This document shows positions 55,367 through 63,488 of a DNA stretch of 63,488 bases, in pieces. The position numbers were made by a program, and so were the translations under genes. Within the stretch, counting starts at the first letter, position 1; every line of letters starts with the position of its first letter. The DNA is taken from positions 1 to 63,488 of the forward strand of contig JASJCP010000026.1 in the NCBI GenBank assembly GCA_030065935.1. The letters run 5' to 3'. A model generated the notes under the pieces. That model saw nothing but the letters and a program-made list of their open reading frames with translations. It was not told the DNA's origin and made no database searches. Origin of the DNA: Xenococcaceae cyanobacterium MO_167.B27 (lineage in GTDB: Bacteria > Cyanobacteriota > Cyanobacteriia > Cyanobacteriales > Xenococcaceae).

Positions 55367-58021
55367 ATGACAGGTAGTAAAGCAAAAAATCGCTATAAAT
55401 GGTGGCAGCAAAAAAATAAGACAAGTTGGATTTATTTTGATTATCAAAGATTTATCCGTCGCCTTAAAATTCGTTATTTGCCTGTTTTTATCCTTTTGGT
55501 TTTCCTAACTGCTTTCTGTTGCATTACAAATTATCCTGTGGTGGCTCAGATAAAAACATCACAGACAGCAAAAACTCCATCCCTTAACTCTCTGCAACAG
55601 GGAAAAAAACTCTATGAAGCTGGTCAATTTAATGAATCTATCGAGCTATTACAACAAGCTGTAAGTAACTACGAGAAACAAGGGGATAAACTAAGGCAAG
55701 CTATAGCTTTGAGTAATTTGGCTTTGGTCTATCAAAAATCGGGTCAGTTAAATAAGGCGCAACAAGCAATTACCCAGAGTTTAAACTTATTAGAAAAACT
55801 TTCCCCCACTCAAAATCTGGCTGTTTTCGCTTCCAGTTTAAATATTCAAGGCAGTATTCAACTAGATTTAGGACAGACTGAAGAGGCATTAAAAACTTGG
55901 CAACGAGGAGAAGCAATTTATCAGCAATTAGATGATCAAAATGGAATTATCCGCACTCGTCTGAATCAAGCTCAAGCATGGCAGATTTTAGGGTTTTATC
56001 GTCGAGGCTTAAATATATTAACTGAACTAAAGCAAGAGTTGGAATCAGAGCCAAATTCCATCATTAAAGCAGTAGAATTAAGGTCTTTGGGTAATGCTTT
56101 ACAATTGGCAGGAGATTTACAACAATCTCGTCAAGTATTACAGCAAAGTAAATCAATTGCTCAACAGTTACAGTCTTGGGAAGATGTCGGTGCTGCTTTA
56201 TTTAGCTTAGGCAATACTGCCAGGATAGAACAAAATTTTTCAGGGGCAATAGAATTTTATCAGGAAGCTGCTGCTGTTACTCCTAACCCCATTACTAAAG
56301 TCCAAGCTCAAATTAATCAACTGAGTCTGTTAGTAAATATCGGGCAAACTACAACTGCATGGGCAATCTTACCCGAAATTCAATCTCAACTGGCTAATTT
56401 ACCTGCTTCTCAAACAACAATCTATGCTCGCCTTCATTTAGCGCGAAATTTGTTGAAATTAGACCTAGAACCAGAAATAATCCTCCAAATCTGCACCACA
56501 GCCGTACAACAAGCCCAAGATTTAGGAGATCGTCGGGCGGAAAGTTTAGCATTGGGTACTCTAGGTAATATCTACGAACAAACAAAACAATTTACTGATG
56601 CCCAAAATCTTACTCAACAGGCACTTAACATCGCCCAAAGAATTAATGCTTCAGATATCTCTTATCGTTGGCATTGGCAATTAGGGCGTTTGTTAAAAGA
56701 GCAAGGAGATATAGATGGAGCAATTACAGCCTATGATAATGGGATTCAAGATTTACAAACTCTTCGCAGCGACTTAGTAGCGGTAAATCGAGATGTGCAA
56801 TATTCTTTTAAAGAAAGTGTCGAACCTGTATATCGAGAATCCGTTGCTTTACTGTTAGAGTCACAGAAAAATAATCCCAGCGAAGCCATTTTAAATAAAG
56901 CCAGAAATAGAATTGAAGACCTACAATTAGCAGAATTAGACGATTATTTTCGAGAGGCTTGTATTGATACCAATACGGTTTTAGTAGATACTGTGGTAGA
57001 TCGAGATAATCCGACGACAGCGATTATTTATCCCATTATTTTGCCCGAGCAACTCCAAGTAATTGTCAAAATTCCTCAGCAGCCTCTACGTTACTATACA
57101 ATTAACAAATCCCAACAGCAGGTTGAAGCAACTCTCCAACAACTCCGCGAATACTTGATAGAACCAGATCGCGCTGAAGATGTACAGATTCTATCCGAAG
57201 AAGTTTATAACTGGTTGATTAAAAATATTGAATCAGATTTAGAAACCCAGGAAGTCAACACCTTAGTATTTGTCCTTGATGGCGCATTACGTAACGTACC
57301 TATGGCTGTCTTGTATGATGGTCAACAATATTTAGTGGAAAAATATGCGATCGCCCTAAGTTTAGGATTGCAATTATTTCCTCCCACACCCCTAGCCCAA
57401 GAATCACTCCAAGTGCTTGCTGCTGGCTTAGTACAACCCCCTCCAAAATTTTCTACCTTCCCTCCTTTACCAGAAATTAAGTCTGAATTTAATCTGATTA
57501 ATAAGGCGGGAGTAACTAACAAACAACTCTTAGACCAAGAATTTACCAGCGACACCCTAGAAAATAATGTTAATACTACCCCCTTCAATGTCCTGCACCT
57601 AGCAACCCACGGTCAATTTAGTTCCCGTCCAGAGAATACTTTTATCCTAGCTGCTGATGGACCCATTAATGTAACGCAATGGGATCGCCTGCTCCGCCGT
57701 CGAGATGAAACTAATAATCAACCCTTAGAACTACTAGTTTTAAGTGCTTGTCAAACTGCCCAAGGGGATAATCGAGCAACTCTTGGCTTGGCAGGTACAT
57801 CGGTAAAAGCGGGGGCGCGTAGTACCTTAGCTTCATTATGGCATATTAGCGATCGCTCTACTGCTATTTTGATGGGTGAATTTTATCGTGAGTTAACGAA
57901 AAACAAAGTAACCAAAGCAGAAGCTTTACGTCGCGCTCAAATAACTTTATTGAAAAAATACCCCAATTATACGCGCCCTGGTTTCTGGGCACCCTATGTA
58001 CTGGTAGGAAATTGGCTATGA
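55367..58021 (+). CDS. TPR-CHAT protease-like protein
   Basis: An 884-aa protein with an N-terminal membrane/signal helix (about 42-65), TPR units to about residue 480, and a C-terminal CHAT domain (about 600-884). The dyad is intact: His748 in HLATHGQFSSR and Cys795 in LLVLSACQTAQGD, 47 residues apart, identical spacing to its paralogue at 19797-22475. It follows the TpsA gene by 178 bp on the same strand. It is predicted to be an exported caspase-like peptidase, possibly acting on the surface protein encoded beside it. Confidence 0.9.
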   Translation: MTGSKAKNRYKWWQQKNKTSWIYFDYQRFIRRLKIRYLPVFILLVFLTAFCCITNYPVVAQIKTSQTAKTPSLNSLQQGKKLYEAGQFNESIELLQQAVSNYEKQGDKLRQAIALSNLALVYQKSGQLNKAQQAITQSLNLLEKLSPTQNLAVFASSLNIQGSIQLDLGQTEEALKTWQRGEAIYQQLDDQNGIIRTRLNQAQAWQILGFYRRGLNILTELKQELESEPNSIIKAVELRSLGNALQLAGDLQQSRQVLQQSKSIAQQLQSWEDVGAALFSLGNTARIEQNFSGAIEFYQEAAAVTPNPITKVQAQINQLSLLVNIGQTTTAWAILPEIQSQLANLPASQTTIYARLHLARNLLKLDLEPEIILQICTTAVQQAQDLGDRRAESLALGTLGNIYEQTKQFTDAQNLTQQALNIAQRINASDISYRWHWQLGRLLKEQGDIDGAITAYDNGIQDLQTLRSDLVAVNRDVQYSFKESVEPVYRESVALLLESQKNNPSEAILNKARNRIEDLQLAELDDYFREACIDTNTVLVDTVVDRDNPTTAIIYPIILPEQLQVIVKIPQQPLRYYTINKSQQQVEATLQQLREYLIEPDRAEDVQILSEEVYNWLIKNIESDLETQEVNTLVFVLDGALRNVPMAVLYDGQQYLVEKYAIALSLGLQLFPPTPLAQESLQVLAAGLVQPPPKFSTFPPLPEIKSEFNLINKAGVTNKQLLDQEFTSDTLENNVNTTPFNVLHLATHGQFSSRPENTFILAADGPINVTQWDRLLRRRDETNNQPLELLVLSACQTAQGDNRATLGLAGTSVKAGARSTLASLWHISDRSTAILMGEFYRELTKNKVTKAEALRRAQITLLKKYPNYTRPGFWAPYVLVGNWL

Positions 58022-58534
58022 AATTGAGCGGGATGCGATCGCACTATATTATACCCTTAAAAGATGCTAAGGTTAATGTCAAAAATTTACTTACTCCTAA
58101 TCCTCGCACTGTCAGCCAACTGTTGCTGAAGCGAGATAAATTTATCCCTGCAACCTGGGGGGGCTACAAGTAGCCTAATAAGTCTTGTAGGGCAAGACTT
58201 TTAGTGATTTGACAGTAGTGAAAATGAAATCAATTTTTACCGAGTCGGCGTACCTCATTAACGAGTGAATCAGCTTTTTCAGTCTCGCCATCGCCCTAAT
58301 TGACCAAAAAAAATCTTTCAGAACTGGTTATCTTTTTTCAGGTCGTGTATCTACAATACTTACTACATAAGAATTTAAGCCTTCTCTGTAGTCCCCCCAG
58401 ATCATTTAAGATTTATCATTAAACTATTGCTGAATGGAAGAAAGCAACACTAAAATCAACAACTAACCACGCTCCCACGCTCCCACTAACAGTATCTAAC
58501 ATTACTGATTCAGCAACGCCGTTAATTATCAATT
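58022..58534. other. 513-bp spacer before argS
   Basis: No supported gene. It includes one HIP1-like site near 58036, the CCACGCTCCCACGCTCCCAC tandem at 58468-58487, and scattered low-complexity DNA. I see no recognisable element ends. Confidence 0.4.
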
Positions 58535-60289
58535 ATGAAAACTCTCTTAGAAATATTTAAACAAAAAGTACAAGAAGCATTAGTTGCCGGATTTGGTGCA
58601 GAATTAGCAGATACCGATCCTTTAGTTACACCTAGCACTAATCCCAAATTTGGCGACTATCAATCTAATGTTGCTCTATCCTTACCCAAAAAATTAAAAC
58701 AATCTCCAAGAGCGATCGCAGAAACTATTGTAGCTAATCTTAATGTAGCGGATATTTGCGATACTGTGGAAATCGCTGGTGCAGGTTTTATTAACTTCAG
58801 CCTCAAGCCTAGTTATCTTGCTAATCTATTGAGTGAAATACAAACAGATGAAAGATTAGGAGTTGAACAAGTACAACCAGCAACCAGAGTAATAGTTGAT
58901 TTTTCCAGTCCCAATATTGCTAAAGAAATGCACGTAGGACATTTACGTTCTACTATTATTGGTGATTCTATTGCCCGTATTCTAGAATTTCGCGGTTATG
59001 ATGTACTCCGTCTCAATCATGTGGGAGACTGGGGAACACAGTTTGGGATGTTAATTGCTTATCTAAGAGAGGCTTATCCCGAAGCTTTAACCACCGCAGA
59101 TGCTTTAGATATTGGGGATTTAGTTTCGTTATATAAAAAGGCGAAAGTCCGTTTTGATGAAGATGCAGAATTTAAAGAAACCGCTAGACAGGAAGTAGTA
59201 AAATTACAAGCTGGTGCAGAAGATAGTCGTCATGCTTGGCAATTACTCTGCGATCAATCTCGTCGTGAATTTCAAGTAATTTACGATATTTTAGATATCA
59301 AGATAACTGAAAGAGGCGAATCTTTTTATAACCCTTTCTTACCAGAGATTCTTACTATCTTAGAAGAGAAAAAATTATTAGAAGAAGACGCAGGAGCAAA
59401 ATGTGTTTTCCTCGAAGGCTTTACTAATAAAGATGGCGAACCTCTACCTTTAATTGTGCAGAAAACAGACGGTGGTTTTAACTACGCTACCACAGATTTA
59501 GCTGCTCTGAAATATCGCATTCAAGAAGATGATGTAGAACGCATCGTATATGTTACCGATGCTGGACAAGCTAACCATTTTGCAGCAGTATTTCAAGTAG
59601 CCAGAAAAGCAGGAATATTACCTGAAAAAATAGATGTAGTTCATGTTCCTTTCGGATTAGTATTAGGAGAAGATGGCAAAAAACTAAAAACTCGTTCTGG
59701 AGAAACAGTTAAACTCAAAGATTTGTTAGATGAAGCAGTAACAGAAGCTACTAGAGATTTAAAAGATAGATTGGAACAAGAAAATAGAGCAGAAAGTATC
59801 GAATTTATTAATCAAGTAGGTCAAGTTATTGGCATTAGCGCGGTTAAATATGCCGATCTGAGTCAAAATCGTATTACTGACTATAAATTTAGCTATGATA
59901 AAATGCTTGCTCTTAAGGGAAACACAGCCCCCTATCTTCTCTATGCTTATGTGAGAACTCAAGGCATCAGTCGTAAGGGTAATATTGATTTTAGTCAGTT
60001 GCAAGGGGATAAGATTGTTTTAGAGGAAGCAGCAGAATTAATCTTAGTAAAACATCTACTTAAACTAGGGGAAGTTATCCAAGAAGTAGAACGAGATTTA
60101 TTACCTAACCGCCTCTGTCAATATCTCTTTGAACTAAGTCAGAAATTTAATCAATTCTTTGAAAATTGCCCTGTTTTACAAGCAGAAGAACCCCAAAGAA
60201 CTTCTCGTTTAATTTTGGCAGATGTAAGTGCAAGAACTCTAAAACTAGGGTTATCTTTACTAGGAATTGAAGTGTTAGAAAGAATGTAA
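58535..60289 (+). CDS. argS: Arginyl-tRNA synthetase
   Basis: A 584-aa class I synthetase. The N-terminal Add-1 domain is followed by the HIGH-like motif in [30 protein letters not shown], and a KMSK-region equivalent [14 protein letters not shown]. The C-terminal DALR anticodon domain includes [16 protein letters not shown] and ends normally. Length matches the family. csaB follows 72 bp downstream on the same strand. Confidence 0.97.
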   Translation: MKTLLEIFKQKVQEALVAGFGAELADTDPLVTPSTNPKFGDYQSNVALSLPKKLKQSPRAIAETIVANLNVADICDTVEIAGAGFINFSLKPSYLANLLSEIQTDERLGVEQVQPATRVIVDFSSPNIAKEMHVGHLRSTIIGDSIARILEFRGYDVLRLNHVGDWGTQFGMLIAYLREAYPEALTTADALDIGDLVSLYKKAKVRFDEDAEFKETARQEVVKLQAGAEDSRHAWQLLCDQSRREFQVIYDILDIKITERGESFYNPFLPEILTILEEKKLLEEDAGAKCVFLEGFTNKDGEPLPLIVQKTDGGFNYATTDLAALKYRIQEDDVERIVYVTDAGQANHFAAVFQVARKAGILPEKIDVVHVPFGLVLGEDGKKLKTRSGETVKLKDLLDEAVTEATRDLKDRLEQENRAESIEFINQVGQVIGISAVKYADLSQNRITDYKFSYDKMLALKGNTAPYLLYAYVRTQGISRKGNIDFSQLQGDKIVLEEAAELILVKHLLKLGEVIQEVERDLLPNRLCQYLFELSQKFNQFFENCPVLQAEEPQRTSRLILADVSARTLKLGLSLLGIEVLERM

Positions 60290-60361
60290 ATTAACTTGGC
60301 TTTGTTTGTTTAGGCGAGATATTAATCAACTAACAACTAACAACTAACAATCAACAAAATA

Positions 60362-61411
60362 ATGAGCGATCGCAAAGCTGTATTATGTGGTTATTATGGT
60401 AAAGGGAATGGTGGAGACGAAGCCTTATTAATGTCTCTGCTACAAATGTTACCAGATAATATTGAACCGATAGTTCTTTCTGGAAATCCCAGTGAAACCA
60501 GCCAACTATACAATGTAGCAAGTTGCCATCGTAGTTCTACTTTTGCTGTTCTTAATGCTTTCAAAGAATCGGATTTTTTTATCTGGGGTGGTGGGAGTCT
60601 GATGCAAGATGTCACCAGTATTGCTAGCCCTGTTTATTATGCTGGTTTAATGGCATTGGCTCAACAGCAAGGTTTAAAAACTATTGCTTGGGCGCAGGGT
60701 ATTGGTCCGTTAAAACGGAGTATTACTCGCTGGATGACTAAAGAAGTGTTACGAGGTTGTGCAGGAGTTAGTGTTAGGGATAATGCTTCTGCTAATCTAG
60801 TAATAGAGTGGGGTATCTCGACCCTTTTAGCTCCCGATCCTGTTTGGGCTTTAGAAAGTCAGCCAGTTAAAGGATTGTGGGATTTACCAGCACCTAGAGT
60901 AGCCGTAGTGTTACGCCCTCACCCTCTCTTAACTCCTCAACGTCTCCAGCTTTTAAGCCAAGCAATTAAAACTTTTCAACAAGCAACAAATACTTTTATC
61001 CTAGTTGTACCATTCCAACCTATCACAGATAGCGCGATCGCAGACACTATTGCTCAACAATTACCCAATAATAGTAAAATCTTATCTCTATCAGACCCCA
61101 GAGAATTGAAAGGATTATTTACAGGGGTAGAAATGGTTATCGGGATGCGTCTCCACAGTCTTATTATGGCAGCAGCAGAATCTTGTCGTTGTTTTGCTCT
61201 TAGTTATGACCCTAAAGTAACTCAATTAATGTCAGAAATAAATATACCTGGTTGGGAATTATCCCAATTACCAGACAAAGCGGATACTATTAGCAAGGCT
61301 TGGATTGAATATTATGCTAATGGGGAAGCTTTAGACATTGCTCAAATCGAATCTCTTAAAGATAGAGCTTTATTGCATCGAGATTTATTACACAATATTT
61401 TTTCATTGTAG
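60362..61411 (+). CDS. csaB: CsaB, polysaccharide pyruvyl transferase
   Basis: A 349-aa protein that adds ketal-pyruvate to a cell-wall polysaccharide, the anchor for SLH-domain surface proteins. Family segments are YYGKGNGGDEALLMSLLQML, FFIWGGGSLMQDVTS, IAWAQGIGPLKRS, VSVRDNASANLV and IGMRLHSLIMAAAE. A HIP1 site spans the second codon. Its presence fits SLH-type outer-layer attachment in this organism. Confidence 0.93.
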   Translation: MSDRKAVLCGYYGKGNGGDEALLMSLLQMLPDNIEPIVLSGNPSETSQLYNVASCHRSSTFAVLNAFKESDFFIWGGGSLMQDVTSIASPVYYAGLMALAQQQGLKTIAWAQGIGPLKRSITRWMTKEVLRGCAGVSVRDNASANLVIEWGISTLLAPDPVWALESQPVKGLWDLPAPRVAVVLRPHPLLTPQRLQLLSQAIKTFQQATNTFILVVPFQPITDSAIADTIAQQLPNNSKILSLSDPRELKGLFTGVEMVIGMRLHSLIMAAAESCRCFALSYDPKVTQLMSEINIPGWELSQLPDKADTISKAWIEYYANGEALDIAQIESLKDRALLHRDLLHNIFSL

Positions 61412-61508
61412 GGTCGGCAGTGCATCGCCCTACTTTTTCCTGACGCTCCTTTAAAATTAAAATCAGGAAGCAGGGCTACTGCTTGTGGAGGAACTGTCAG
61501 TCTAGGTA

Positions 61509-62312
61509 GTGGATGTGAGTAAGCAACGTCTAGATATTCTGTTGGTAGAGCGAAATCTTTGTGCTTCTCGTCAACAAGCGCAACGTTGTATTGGAGCAGG
61601 AGAAGTCAAAGTTAATGGAGAAGTAATTGATAAATCAGGGACAAAAATCCCTTTAGATGCGGATATTACTCTACAAGCTAAACCACCCTATGTTTCTCGC
61701 GGAGGAGAAAAGCTACATCAGGCTTTAGTTACTTTTGACATTGAGGTTGAAGGTAGAATTTGTCTAGATGGAGGAATTTCTACAGGGGGTTTTACGGACT
61801 GTTTGTTACAAGCAGGAGCAAAGAAAGTTTATGGAATAGATGTAGGCTATGGACAAGTAGCTTGGAGCTTGCGTCAGGATGCTAGAGTAATCCTCAAAGA
61901 AAGAACTAATTTTCGCTATCTTACTCCCGATAAGCTCTATGATAGTGAATGTCCTGCTGATTTGGGGGTTATGGATTTATCTTTTATTTCTTTAAGGAAA
62001 GTTTTACCTTCTCTTTGGAATTTATTAATTCCCCCAAAAGAAGTAGTGCTGCTAGTTAAGCCACAATTTGAGGTGGGACGAGAAAAAGTAGGAAAAAAAG
62101 GAGTAGTACGCAATACTAAAGACCGAGCAGGCGCTATTTTCCAAGTGTGGAAAGCTGCATCAGAGTTAGGATGGAACTATCAAGGGTTAACTATTTCTCC
62201 TATTAAGGGGCCAGCAGGTAATGTAGAATATCTGTTGTGGCTGGATACTAAACCTACTGATAAATATCTTGATTTAACGGTGATAGAAGAAATAATTAAG
62301 GATGAAGGATGA
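61509..62312 (+). CDS. tlyA: TlyA-family rRNA methyltransferase
   Basis: A 267-aa protein starting at GTG. An S4 RNA-binding domain (about 5-65: KQRLDILLVERNLCASRQQA) is followed by an FtsJ-type methyltransferase with the SAM site CLDGGISTGGFTDCLLQAGA, DVGYGQ and VKPQFEVGREKVGKKGVVR. TlyA enzymes make 2'-O-methylcytidine in rRNA. Some relatives are annotated as haemolysins; there is no support for a toxin here. Confidence 0.93.
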   Translation: MDVSKQRLDILLVERNLCASRQQAQRCIGAGEVKVNGEVIDKSGTKIPLDADITLQAKPPYVSRGGEKLHQALVTFDIEVEGRICLDGGISTGGFTDCLLQAGAKKVYGIDVGYGQVAWSLRQDARVILKERTNFRYLTPDKLYDSECPADLGVMDLSFISLRKVLPSLWNLLIPPKEVVLLVKPQFEVGREKVGKKGVVRNTKDRAGAIFQVWKAASELGWNYQGLTISPIKGPAGNVEYLLWLDTKPTDKYLDLTVIEEIIKDEG

Positions 62313-62396
62313 GGAAAGATAAATACCTATTGCCTATTGCCTCTTGACTCTTGCTACCTCAACTATCGCAACCTTATCCCGCGCTAACTACTCAAT

Positions 62397-62792
62397 TTAT
62401 TCGGCACTAATCAAAGTATCTTTAGTTTCTTTGACTCTTCTAACTGTATCATCAGCATCAGATTGTTGTTGAGAAGAGGATGATGACTCTGATTCGATTT
62501 TGATTAGTATTTTAGGACCTGAACTAGCCAGACGCATCACCATACCATCTACCGCAGCAGCTTGAGTGACTCTTTTACCGTTGACGTAAGTCCCATTAGC
62601 TCCTAAATTTACCACTTCCCATTGAGCCTCACCTGTTTTTCTAATTTCAACGTGATGACGAGAAACAACAGCACTATATAAGACAACTTCGTTATTAGTA
62701 GAGCGTCCAATTCTAATTTTTGGCTCTTGCTGAAATGTCCAACTTTGAACTGGTACTGGTTGTAAAGGATGTAATAGGGTTAGTGTAATCAC
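62397..62792 (-). CDS. FHA-domain protein, 131 aa
   Basis: A single forkhead-associated domain (about 20-95) with the phosphothreonine-binding core IRIGRSTNNEVVL, SAVVSRHHVEI and GANGTYVNGKRV. The Ser-rich acidic tail (about 100-125) is probably disordered. Such proteins bind phosphorylated partners of Ser/Thr kinases; the partner is unknown. It is convergent with tlyA. Confidence 0.88.
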   Translation of the reverse strand: MITLTLLHPLQPVPVQSWTFQQEPKIRIGRSTNNEVVLYSAVVSRHHVEIRKTGEAQWEVVNLGANGTYVNGKRVTQAAAVDGMVMRLASSGPKILIKIESESSSSSQQQSDADDTVRRVKETKDTLISAE

Positions 62793-63350
62793 AGATTTGC
62801 TACGTTATATAAATACTTAAATAAATTAGTGGGATTAACTGGTTCTGATTCTGGGATAACAAATAATGGTGTCAGGAAATAAACAAAGATGAAGATTGTT
62901 AGTATTATTTACATTTTTGCTGCATATCCTAGCAATGTCAGGGATAGATGTTAACCAGGGGTTTTTTGAGCATTATTTTCACCATTACCCATAGCCAATT
63001 TTAACTACGTTACTTAGAATAACAAATTATCAAAACAGACAATAACAGGCAGCCAAATCATTGTTTATACATACAAATATAACTGATAGTTGGTTTTCAT
63101 AGCTCTTAGATTTAAAAAAACATTTAAGTTTCTGAATCTATCCTGAAACACATCAAATCAATGTAAGAGCAAGACTAAGAGATAAAATTTGAGCAAGTTT
63201 AAGATAGTTACCGCTCATAGGATTTTTTGCTAATTTTTTTTACTTAAACCGCAATAAGTCCCACACCTACCCGAATCGATAGATTTGTCCCTAGTTCTAA
63301 AACCTGTTCTAAATGTCATTACAAGATTGACCCTAGTGAGCGTGGGTTCG
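62793..63350. other. 558-bp spacer, 3' flank of a group II intron
   Basis: No gene is recognised on either strand. The part next to 63350 is the 3' exon side of the intron; its minus-strand sequence CGAACCCACGCTCACTAGGG gives no readable protein, so the intron may sit in intergenic DNA. Confidence 0.45.
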
Positions 63351-63488
63351 GTAGAGTCGAGGGAGAGTATTATCTCTCGCCCCTCTCTGTGAAATCTGGA
63401 CGTACCCGTTTCCGTGTATCCAGCTTCCGAAAATCTTAGTCTTTTCGACTGTTGCTCATGTGAACATAGTGGTGACAACTTCTGTGGA
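63351..63488 (-). mobile_element. 3' end of a group II intron (domains V and VI), truncated by the window edge
   Basis: On the minus strand the sequence contains a domain-V-like hairpin (63392-63427): AGC, CTGGA-TAC, a GAAA tetraloop, then GTA-CG-TCCAG with the two-base CG bulge. A domain-VI-like stem follows (63357-63387; GAGGGGCGAGAG/CTCTCCCTC around ATAATA). It ends CGACTCTAC, consistent with the AY 3' terminus. A mismatch in the upper domain-V stem and an extra A at its base hint at decay. The intron body and any reverse transcriptase lie beyond 63488. Confidence 0.72.

Noticed and set aside
61509-62312. TlyA protein as a haemolysin
   Set aside because: The S4 plus FtsJ-type methyltransferase layout indicates an rRNA methyltransferase; the haemolysin label is historical.
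63230-63478. 82-codon minus-strand open frame at the right edge
   Set aside because: It runs through the conserved RNA domains V and VI of a group II intron and shows no protein features.

Overview
The window is chromosomal DNA of a cyanobacterium. It has low GC and many GCGATCGC (HIP1) sites. Its gene content is typical: class II FBP/SBPase next to glutamyl-tRNA reductase, a COP23-type protein, an ABA4-type protein, ResB, DUF928/DUF1822/CHASE2/CHAT proteins, and AT-rich short-repeat spacers. The genus cannot be read from the sequence; the large surface-protein genes and RTX proteins resemble unicellular or pleurocapsalean genomes, but that is only an impression.

Layout. 0-4 kb (minus): bioY-yidD-small protein, then tyrA-ion channel-small membrane protein. 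The last gene of this second group ends inside the right end of a TnpB-type (IS200/IS605) element. 4-16 kb: a thioredoxin-fold protein, hemA, glpX/fbp, a Wzz/BY-kinase, gcvT, a broken TPR gene, tRNA-Ala(GGC), hisF, a LivF-type ATPase, a COP23 protein and a Ser/Thr kinase with TPRs. 16-29 kb: icd, a REC-LuxR regulator, a DUF928 protein, a TPR-CHAT protease, ResB, a 2OG-Fe(II) oxygenase, trmFO and an ABA4-like gene, with TnpB debris between them. 29-36 kb: a structured RNA resembling HEARO/omega RNA, a small palindromic element, a REC-GGDEF-EAL protein, dnaG, a DUF3050 protein and two small exported proteins.

36-58 kb is the accessory heart. On the minus strand are DUF928, a CHAT-CHASE2 gene split by an in-frame stop, a 53-aa protein, a short RTX protein, a 5.5-kb RTX gene carrying two TAG codons and one frameshift, and a secreted metalloprotease-like protein with tectonin-type repeats. 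Divergent from these, on the plus strand, are a SigJ-like sigma factor, DUF1822, a 1360-aa TpsA-type haemagglutinin and a second TPR-CHAT protease. All four minus-strand transcription units that start beside the sigma gene (53-aa protein, both RTX genes, metalloprotease) carry the same bipartite upstream element: TGCATA-like, exactly 11 nt, then T(C/T)GTCGTA, with an AATTTTC block 8-9 nt further upstream. I infer a private regulon of the neighbouring sigma factor that drives exported, calcium-binding or protease-like proteins. This is the most interesting signal in the window.

58-63.5 kb: argS, csaB, a TlyA methyltransferase and an FHA protein. At the right edge is the 3' end (domains V and VI) of a minus-strand group II intron whose body lies outside the window.
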